A stretch of 44,572 bases of DNA. Origin: Chara braunii (lineage: Eukaryota > Streptophyta > Charophyceae > Charales > Characeae). Of the stretch, positions 23,763 to 33,878 are shown in pieces (the stretch's first letter is position 1; each line of letters starts with the position of its first letter). A program made the position numbers and the translations under genes. The DNA is taken from the NCBI GenBank assembly GCA_003427395.1, contig BFEA01000388.1, forward strand, positions 523,163 through 567,734, given 5' to 3'. The notes under the pieces were generated by a model that was given only the letters and a program-made list of their open reading frames with translations, had not been told where the DNA came from and ran no database searches.

Positions 23763-23868
23763 TCTCTTGCCCTCCTTGTGATCTGCTGAGAGCAGCTTCC
23801 AGTCGGAATCTTACTTACAGGTAGATGGGTATGCTGCTGTGATTTCTTAAGGTGTGTGAGCTGACCTA

Positions 23869-23931
<63 letters not shown>

Positions 23932-26900
23932 CTCTTGTATCCGATTCGTTCTGTTCTCCCTTCACAGGTAGCGGTTTCTGGTCTTTATCTTTCTGGGCTC
24001 CCACTGTTGCCTGCCTCAAACTCTCTCTCTCTCTCTCTCTCTCGCTCTCCCACTGTTGCCTTCCCGTGCTCTCTCTTTCTCGCCCTTGGATAGTCAGCCA
24101 CTTCCCATGAAGGTAGTGTATGACAGCCGCGAACCTCTTGGCCAATCGCCCCTGGCTCACAATCTCCATCTCTTCCTCCCTCTTGTCTGTACTAGACCCG
24201 TGTTCGGCGATGACTCGTTCGTCCGTTTCTTTTTTTGTTCTTGTGTCTGTTCGCTCTTCCTTTTTTCGATATCAAGGGGGGAAAAAAAGAAATTATCCTT
24301 TCTCGATCCTTCTTCAGGTAAGTTGCCATTCTATGTCCAAATCTCTTTATCTTGTTGTTCTTTAGCCTCCCTTTTTCTTCCTTCTTTCCTTCTTTCTTTT
24401 TGTCTTCATCTTCGTTATCCTCTCTCCTCCCTCTTCTCTCTCTCCCTCTCCCTCTTTTTTTTTTTTTTTTTTTTTCCCTCCTCTCTTTTCGTGTACCAGT
24501 GTGTTGCTGTTGCGCACTCTGTTGGTATTGAACTCCGCTATCGTTTTCTTCCCCTCCTCCCCCCCCCCCCCCCCCCCCCGTAAATAGAAGAAAAACAAAT
24601 CCTGACAGTGCTGACACCAACACAACTGATCGGTGACAATCTTGGTGTCGGGATCCGGCCAAGAGTCCCGATCCTTTCACTTTCCTCTCTCGCATGCGCG
24701 CGCGAGAGGGCAATAACACCTTAAAATGAATTCGAAAGAAGGAAAAAAAAAAAAGGAATAATAACAAATGATATTTGTTAACAATTGGTGGGCTTTAGGA
24801 GCCTTGGCTGAGGGCAGCGGTCAAATAGGAAATTAAAATAATCAAATAGGAAATTAAAATAGTCAAATAGGAATTAAAATAATCGAATAGGAAATTGAAA
24901 TAATTCATGAGCACACTTAATGCCGAGGGATTAGGAGCGCTGGACCAACAACTAAATCCGAAAATGAACTCAAAAAAAGGAAATAAAAAAGAATAATAAC
25001 AAATGATATTTGTTAACAATTGGTGGGCTGCTCTGATCCCACATGGAATTTTTCTGGTGGTGTTCTTTTCTTTTTTCTTTTTTTTATTTTCCCCCTGGGA
25101 CTATTGTCTTCCACTGGATTCGTATGTTATGTTATATTTGATGTCCCATTCTAGGTCGGGGTCCCGTCTACACTTTTCCTGGAAAGATTCTTTTCTTGAT
25201 AGAGTAAAGAGTACAAAAAAGAAGGAAAAAAAAAAAAAAGGGAATGATAACAGCAGCTCTTCCTGTCAGACCAACTGGGCCTAGCTTTCCTGGAAAGATT
25301 CTTTATCGCGTCCGTTTTTTTGTTTTTTAAAGGTCTCGTCCGTTTTAATTGTTTTTCTTTTTCTTTTTTAATTGTTTGCCTGATGGTCTTGAAATTATGA
25401 ACGTTATGACTGAGGCTCTGAGGGTACTTATTGGCGTCGGTGTTTTGGGTGTTTTGGCAATTGCTCTCGTTCACTTTCTCGTCTCTCTCTCTCTCTCTCT
25501 CCTTTCTCTCTTTCTTCTCTCTCTTTTCTCTCTCTCGTCTCTCCTTTCTCTCCCTCTTTTTTCTCCCTCTTTTCCCTCCCTTTGAGCTTGTCCGCAGAAA
25601 TGTGTCTTTTTTTTCTTTTTTGGGGTAATTTGCTAGGCTACCAGCCGGGCCGCCCGGGTCACCCTATTTTCCCGGACGGCCCGGCCGTGCAAGACCCAGG
25701 GAAGGTCCTAGCCAAAAAAAAAAAAAAATCAAAAAATCCGAAAAAACAACTATGCTATGCAGAAAAATAAACTGAACAACTTTTGCCTCAGGGTCACATC
25801 CAAATTCTTTACCTTTTTTTTTTTTTTTTTTTTTTTTTGGCCCGGCCGGGCAACGTCCCCCGGGCCACTCCGTAGCCTAGGTAATTTGTATATTTTATCG
25901 TCTCTTGATCAGCGTTGGCAGAAATTTCTTCCTGTTCCTTCGGGACATCCGTTAAAATTGGAACGATACAGAGAGAGAGAAGATTAGCATAGCCCCTGCG
26001 CAACGATGACATGCATAAATCGAGAAAGGGTAAAAAAATAAAAAAATAAAAATCTTCCTGGCTCCTAAAAATAGCCAACGTACTTAGAGAGAAGGTTAAG
26101 GAAGGCACTGCTGAGAAAAGTGGACGCGAGCGAGAGAGCGTTACTGAAACACGGAGGCATGCCTTGTGAATATTCAGGTTTTCTTTCTTCGAATATTCAC
26201 AAACCTGAATATTCATTTTCGAAAAAAGATAAAGAAATGATGAGATTGGTAAAAAAGCCTAGGCTACCAGAGTGGCTCGGGTCCACTTGCTCGGCCGGGC
26301 CAAAAAGAAAAAAATAAAAATAAAAATAAAAATTTTATTTTTAATTAAAATTTTTATTTTAAATTTGGTAAAGAATTTCAATGTGACCCTGAGGCAAAAG
26401 TTGTTCAGTTTATTTTTCTGCATAACATACTTTGTTTTCGGATTTTTTGGATTTTTTTTTTGTTTGTTTTTTTGGCTGGGACCTTCCCTGGTCCTTGCAC
26501 GGCCGGGCCGCCCGGTTGGTAGCCTAGAAAAAAGCAGCCTTAAAAAAAAATGAAAATGCAGCCTCCGTCCTGACGAGTCGGTGAAAATCCGACGAAATGG
26601 TCTTTACAGCCCCGCGTTTCTTGTCCTCGTCTCCCTTTCTGTCTGCTGCAGTTCACGCAGGGCGAGGTCCCACTAGCAAAGAAGAGGATTGGATTGAACG
26701 CCCACATCTGGACGTGTTTGTGGACAGGTGCAGAAAATCGCGATTGATCTACTTTTCTGGATCTCTGCATAAAACCTCATCCAGATTCAGGCACTTAATC
26801 CAATCCTTTATTTGCTGGTGGGACCTNNNNNNNNNNNNNNNNNNNNNNNNNNNNNNNNNNNNNNNNNNTTTTCTGCCCGTAGCCAAGATATGGGAAAGGT

Positions 26901-29900
26901 ACTGCAGTGCTTGCTCCATGCACAGGTTATAGCATTTTTTTTTTTTTTTTTTTTTTTTTGTACCTCTTCGGAACTGAGGCACTTATAGTATCATTGATGT
27001 AAAAAAAAAGTATCATTGGTTAGGGGACTCGAGGGTTCAGTCTCTCCTGATTGATGAGTCAGTCGGTAAAACTCCGGTCCGACGAAAGGTCGTCACAGCC
27101 TCCCGTTTCGTATCCTTTTCCTTTTCTCCCCGTTTTCCGTTTTTTTTTTTTTTCCCTTCGCGCTTTTTCACGTACATACGGTGCGCTGGAACAGTTCTCT
27201 TTGATTTTGTTTTAAATATAATCCCTGCATTTCTCGATATATGCGTGTCATCCTTGCGCGGAGGCCATGCCTGTCTTCCTCCTGTATCGTTCCAGTTTGA
27301 ACGGATGTCTGAAGGACGTTCTCTGTGACTATGAACGATACAGGAGGAAGACTAGCATGGCCTCCACGCAAGGATGACACGTATATATCGAGAAATGCAG
27401 GGATTATATTTAAGACAAAATCAAAGAGAACTGTCCAGCGCACTTAATCGGATGTCTGAAGGACGTTCTCTGTGACTATGTTCACAAGGCGGTTCACGAT
27501 ATATAGTCACAGAGAAAGGGAATAACATGGCCCCTTATCGCTAAGATGACACGTGGCAGTAGAGCATGGTCCATTAAAAAAAAAGTTGGACCATTTCTCG
27601 ATTTATGGGTGTCATCCTTACGCTGGGGCGATGCTAATCTCTTCTCTCTCTGCATCGTTCCAATGTTAACGGAAATGGCACAGATTATATTATTTATTTT
27701 GCTATCTACCATTGCTTATGTGGATATCACTTTTGTCTTGTAGCTGTGGAGGATGACAACCAAGGTCATAGCTCAGAGAAGCCTGCGGCAGCGGTAGCAG
27801 ATGGAGGAGGAAGAGATGAAGCAGCAGCGGCAGCAGCAGCAGCAGCAGGAGGAGGAGGAGGAGGAGGAGGAGGTGGTTTGCCGAAGTATTTCAGATCTGT
27901 GACTATTGTGAATAGGGGCAAATCGGAAATTTGTCTGGTGGATATCCGTGCGGCTCCAACGATCGAGAATAAAGTGGTTATTATCCATGACGATCATGGC
28001 CTGGGAAAGTTCAGTGCACTTTCGTTGATGGAGCGTGGTGCTGGTGCTGACGTCAACAACAATCGCAGCAATCGTCACAAGCCGATCATGGTTGTTCTGC
28101 AGCCTGGTGCTGAATATTGTGTGTCTGTGGTGAGTCTTACCAGGTCACCTAAACAGTGCGTTTTCTTTTTTTCTTTTTTCTTTTTTTTTCTGGTTTTTCC
28201 GTTTCTTTTTTTGGGGGGGCGAGGGAGGACTTCTTCTTTTTATATTTTTCTAAAAGAAGCTTTAAATTCGGACCTTTTGTCGTTGTTGTTTGGTGAGAGT
28301 GTTGTGATTTTTTTTTTTTTTTTTTTTTTTGAATCTGATTTGGACCTTTTGGCAGGCAGTCTTTCAACCCTGCCATTGCAGTGGTGAAAACGCATGCTGT
28401 TGAGTATATTTATGGTCACATCTCTTGGGGGGAAAAAAAAAGGGAGGGAAAGAAAGGGGAAAAGGATCTTCACTTTATGGAGTCGATGCGGAGTTGGTGA
28501 AAGGGGACGGATACAGGTTTTCTGCAGAGTTATTGACGAAGTCGCTAACGATTTACTGTGGAGTTACTGCGCAAAACATTACAGTAACATACATGATGGT
28601 AGAGGCCACTCGCCAGAGAGAGCTTGTGAAAGTAAGTAGACAATGGATCAGTGAGCAACTGTAATCGCCATCATCTTGGTCTGAGGGGCGATTACGTATG
28701 GCACTCACTCTTTCTTTTCTTTTCTTTTCTTCGAGCCTGAATCGGACTAAGATAGAGTCCTTTTAAATCTGTCAAAGGTTTAAAGACGTGAGTTGGGTTA
28801 TTGTGCAGTTACTGCAGAGTTACGGCAGAGTTACTTAGTTTTTGTGCAGTTATTCTGGAGTTGCAGCGCAGTTACTGCTCGGTTACTCTGCAGTTACCCT
28901 GCAGTTACTCTGCAGTTACTCTGCATTTACTCTGCATTTACTCTGCATTTACTCTGCATTTACTCTGCAGTTATTGCAGAGTCACGGTGGAGTTACTTGC
29001 ATAGCTTCCTGCAGAGTTACGGAGTTACTTAGTTTTTGTGCAGTTGTTGCGGAGTTACAGCGCAGTTACTCTGCAGTTATTCCCGAGTCACGGTGGAGTA
29101 CTTGCATAGCTATTGTGCACTTTTTTGTTGCGGAGTTACGGCAGATTCACTGCTCCATTTTGTGCAGTTATGGCGCAGTTACTACACTCAGTTCTTGTGG
29201 AGTTCTTGCCGAGGTTACGGTGCAGTTACGTCCCCAGTTACTCTGCAGTTAGTGCAGAGTTACTGTGGAGTAATTGTTGCGTAATTGTGTTGCGGGTATT
29301 GCCTGCGGAGCTATTGCGGAGGTGAGATGGTTGCAGTAACTCTGCAGTAACTCTGCAGCAACTCTGCAGTAACGTCCAAGTGTGTCTACAGTAACTGCAG
29401 TAACTCCGCAGTACAGTAATTGCAGTTACTGTAGACATACTGCGAGGTTATGGCACAGTAATTGCGTCTTATTTGTGTCTGGCCATGGACCGGAGCGCAA
29501 AGTGCAAATCTTTGACCGTTGTCTCGTTTGTCCTTATCTGGTGAAAATGTTCTTATCCACTGACATTTAACTTTTCTTTTTTTTGCGGAGAACAATCATT
29601 CATTCATTATAAAAGAGCGTAGAACCGAGGCCGGGTCCTCACAAGTCGACCCGGAAAATTACTGGCAGCAACTGATATTTACCTAGAAAGGAGAAGATTT
29701 TTATCTGAAGATGGAGGGGGGAGCGGGTAAAGAGGGAGCTCTTTGCAGAAGCAGCTGCAGATGAGGAGAGGGAGCGGGTAAAGAGGAGGTGGTTTCCGCT
29801 AGATCTCTGAGGATAAGGACCTCGGCTCTTGGGACTCGCAGACTGTCTGGTTGCATCTTTGTTGTAGTTCGTTTTTTTAAAGTCTGGTTATAATATTGAT

Positions 29901-32900
29901 TGTGTGATTGAAGTTGGAAAGTGAACGCTTCCTTCAAGCAGTTCAGAAAAGAGGCTATGCACACCAGACTTTTTTCCGACTGAATCTGGTCAAAATTGTG
30001 GTGAAATACGTTAGGAAAGTAAGTGTAGGCCCTGAGTTGATTTTGATTGAGGATGGGCCTCACTGCACTACTCTCAACATGCACAAACGACAGAAAAGAT
30101 GGCCATGTATCTTTCCACATTCTAGTGGTGGATTCAGTCTCGTTTTGCACATTTGGAGAGTATTGCAGCGAGGCCCGATAAATGATTTGTGAGTGGGATA
30201 TAGGAAGTGAAAAACGTGACCGAGGTCACTAGAGACAGAGGAGGGTAAAAAGGACGTTACACCACGAATCCCTCTGAGCCTCTTTTACCGATCCGGATTG
30301 CTGCTGCGCGCCACGTAAAAATGATCCGACGCGGATGCAAAGTATTTTCTTTTTGCAGAGCGCCTGTTAACGGTGCGGTTTGGAAATAGCTGGGAAAGGG
30401 CTTCACATAAGATACCCACTCCAGCGCTTCTCCCCATTCCAGTTGGGAGACCCGAGCTTGCCGGTGGAATGGGAACCGGACTGACGCTCCCCAGAATGGA
30501 TATGGATCCAGGGCTTTAAGACCCTGTTTACCTTTTTTTTTTTTTTTAAGCTGGGAAAGGGCTTGGTGGCTTAGCCGAGCCGTACGCTTCCCAGGCAAAA
30601 AATTCCATGGTCCAGTACGCAGAGCCCCTGTTAACGCTGCTGTTGGAAATTGCTCGGAAAGGGTCTTGTCGTTGAGACCAGCGGTAGTATGTTTTTCTTT
30701 CACAGACAAAAATCTCCAATGTGGCACGGCCAGCACTGCGTCCTTCCTTCGAGGGTCAGCCTGCCAGAGCTCTTTGGCTGGCGGCACCTGCCAAAAAGGA
30801 AAAAGATTGCGCTGCGTCTGTTCGTTCTTTTCTTTTTTTCTTTGGTGCGCAGCACGGATTCGCCTCAGGAAAAATAGGCGTGGAGAAGTAGAGGTGGTTT
30901 AAACCACCAGTACTTCCTAAAGTCGTGCCCGTTAAAAAGCCATGATTTGACGAAACGTACGGGTCACTACAGGAGCGCCCAAATTCATCCTGCTAGAAAC
31001 GTTTCTACTCTTTTTTGTTTTCCATCGCCGATAGCTGGGACATGTACTGGTGGTTTAAGACGTGAGAGGAGAGGAAAGAGGGTAGGAGGAGGTTGGCAAG
31101 GTATGTAATTGACAGTGGAAGGGAGGGTATATCTCACAGCTGTGGTCTCATTTAATTCTTGGGGCCGAAACTTAAATGAATTAATAGATTATGCAATTAG
31201 TTAGTAAATTGCATTAACCACTAGTACCTCCGAGCCTGTTTTTGATGACCCTGAATTTCACTGCGCTCCGAGTTTTGCCGAGCCTGGGTCCCACTCCAAT
31301 TTCTTTATGGTACTCTCACGGGAAGAACCAAAAAAAAAAAAAGAAAAAAGTTGCGGGCGTGAAACTCACAAAACAAGAAAAGAAAAAATAGGAAACAAAG
31401 CTCTGGCCGTGATTGCAGTTGTATACATTCTTGGAAGTGGTAGTGTGAGTGTGCCCTCAGTGAGGGCATCTCAGCCCCGTGGCGAGATTGTTAGATTCCA
31501 GAAAAACAAAAACAAAAAAACGGAAACAAGGATTCGGCTGTGAAAATGGCTGGATACATTCCTCTGAGTGCCATTGTGATCAGGGTTACAATCCTCCGAG
31601 GAAACACAGCTTGAGCAGATCACGGATGCAGATTGTTGGATTCCAGATCACAAAACAAGGGGAAAAGAAACGAAAACACGGATTTGGCCATGAAAATGGC
31701 TGGGTACATTCCTCTTAACTGTCAGTGTGATCAGGGTTACAATCCTCTGAGGAAACACAGCTTGAGCAGATCACGGATTCCGCCCTGCCTCGTTGGCAGG
31801 GGACTCATAACAAACACACGAGAAAGAAAAAAAAGAAAACAGCAACTTTCAGAATGTGACCGTGTTTGCTGTAAGATGCATTCTGTTGAGGAAGACTGTG
31901 AGCACGGCCTCCTAGACTACCCTGCCCGACATCACTGCAGTACAGAAAGCTTTTTTTTTTTTTTTGTCCCTTTTCCTTTCACGCGCAGGCAAAAGAAAAC
32001 TAAGATTTATGGGACTCGCCGACCCTGGGTCCCACCCCCGAATTCTTCGGGAACTGGCAAAAACTCGTAATTTCCCAACACTAACAGAGGTACTAGTAGC
32101 TTAAGAAAAAAGCTATTTAAAAAAAAAAAAGTGTGATAAATTGTTAAAAAAAAAACAAACAAACATTTGTATATTTGGTCCTTCAGCCTGTTTTTTTTTT
32201 TTTTTTTTCCTTTTCTTTTTTGTGGTTGCGGTCCGTCTCTCGCACTGACGCTGCCATGGTGTGGACTTTACCACAACTCCTCCACCCCCTTGTTGTTTCT
32301 TCGAGCAGGAGTTGTGCTGCCATCCGCAGGAGTCCTCCTTCCTCCAGCAATGGCTGCTGTTTACATTTGTGAAAGAAAAGGTTCTGCAAGGAGAGGAACG
32401 AACGTTTGTGATTGGCCGTCGGGTGTCTGCGTTGGTGGCGAGAAACGCGGCAGATGTTCAGCAATGCCTCAGGTATGGTCGGATTTACAGGATTCAACAA
32501 TGAACTTCTGAAGTCTACTACTAGTTCCAAAAAAATAACAATTAAAAAAATCAGACTAATTAAGTAATGATTCTAATCACCAGGTCCAGACATAGCAAGG
32601 GTTGACAGATTGAGAGAGCTCTTTCTTGATTCTTTGGGTGGTGGTATATGGCCGTTCGTAGTTGGTGGAGTGATCTTCTGTCTTTTAAGAGAGAAAAAAG
32701 GGTAACGAGTCTAATTATAGAGGTGGGGAAGGAAAATTTGTGATTGCTTGTCGTGTATCTGGATTGGTGGCAAGAAACGCCGCAGATGTGCATCTTTCTT
32801 CTCGCTTGATCCCCTCTCCCTTTACTCTACCGCTTTGTCACAGCGTGCGAGTGGGCGTCGTTATGGCACATGGGGATGTGGGCAGTCTGTGCTCAACTGC

Positions 32901-33785
32901 ATCAGCGTGGCGAGCCTTGTGTGTGAGAGGCACATTAAAGCGGGGATCGAGAAGATTAAAAAAAAAGGAAAAAAAAAGAGAGACAAACCGCGATGAAAAG
33001 CCAACGTAAGGAAAGAGAAGAAAGAACTGCACGGGAAAAGGCAAAGCAACGGTTTCAGTGTCCTTGATGTTTTTTGCTTCTTTTTCTTTCTTTCTTTCGG
33101 GTTGGTGCGCAAAGTGCGCTGTCTTAGTCAACATATGTGTTACAATATATGTATATATGGCGAGAAAAGGGCCAAATGGCGAAAGGGCCAAATTGGCGAA
33201 AGGGCCAATTTGACAGTGCACTCAGGTTGGTTGGGATTTCTCTGGCTTGAACTCTCAGGGCTATCATGACGTGTCGAGAATAGGAATGGTACTGACGCTC
33301 CCCAGAATGGATATGGAGCCAGGGCCTTAAGACCCTGTTTAACTCTGGCTTTTGCTCTGAGTAGTAGTACTGATTGGTGATCATACTCGGATCGGAGGTA
33401 ATGTAAGCCAAGAGTTCAAGCCAGGGTAATATAAACCAACCGGATGACACTGTCAAATCAGGGTAATGTAAACCAACCCGTTTAACCAGCTGGGTTAAAC
33501 GGGTGGGGTCATGGTACCAAGAGTTCAAGCCAGGGTAGATGTAAACCAACTGGATGACATTGTCAAATCATGCGCGGTGTCAACACTGTCAAATCATGAG
33601 CAAGGGGTCAACTCATGGAAGTGGAATTCTCGGCAACCAAAGCCGTGGTAGGAAACATTCTTCACTCGCTCTCTATCTCTATCTCCTTGATTGGTTAGAA
33701 TACAGACTAATTAGTAATTACCCTTGGGCCATATTATTCAAGGGGTGATGTGTCTGAGATGATCCTGCAGATGAAATGTGCGCGT

Positions 33786-33878
<93 letters not shown>

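Larger units (their letters stand above)
22833..27743 (+). other. intron 1 of the helicase gene (4.9 kb)
   Basis: Begins GTGAGG and ends TTTTGTCTTGTAG. The first 2 kb are C/T-rich: 23057-23130 (GATATCAAGGG... to TCGATCCTTCTTCAGGTA) is duplicated at 24261-24325, and a block with CTGTCTGTCTG...GAGAGCAGCTTCCA near 23400-23545 is duplicated near 23640-23835. Listed separately are (TG)n, (TC)n and poly-C tracts, two MITEs, U6-derived sequences, hammerhead-like repeats and an N gap. I found no additional coding exon, although the N gap could hide sequence. Confidence 0.7.
28130..32308 (+). other. intron 2 of the helicase gene (4.2 kb)
   Basis: Begins GTGAGT and ends TTTCTTCGAGCAG. It contains an open stretch at 28425-28664 that I judge non-coding, because exons 2 and 3 join in phase and in homology without it. 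It also holds a strand-switching minisatellite, a 122-bp MITE, copies of a retroposon 3-prime end, and a 151-bp tandem repeat. At 30357-30403 and 30621-30668 the phrase CCTGTTAACG-TG, then GGAAATNGCT-GGAAAGG, is duplicated. Confidence 0.7.

Noticed and set aside
22712-24767. Long Ser/Leu/Phe or Arg/Glu-rich frames in intron 1
   Set aside because: They are produced by C/T-rich simple repeats and lack any conserved motif or splice consistency.
25934-26030. Functional U6 snRNA gene
   Set aside because: It has an expanded ACAGAGA box, substitutions in the 3-prime part, an A-rich tail where the terminal T run should be, and no visible upstream element plus TATA.
28425-28664. Open frame considered as an extra exon between exons 2 and 3
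   Set aside because: Exons 2 and 3 join in phase 0 and reproduce the continuous beta-sandwich without it. The frame itself runs into the GAGTTACTG minisatellite and has no family similarity.
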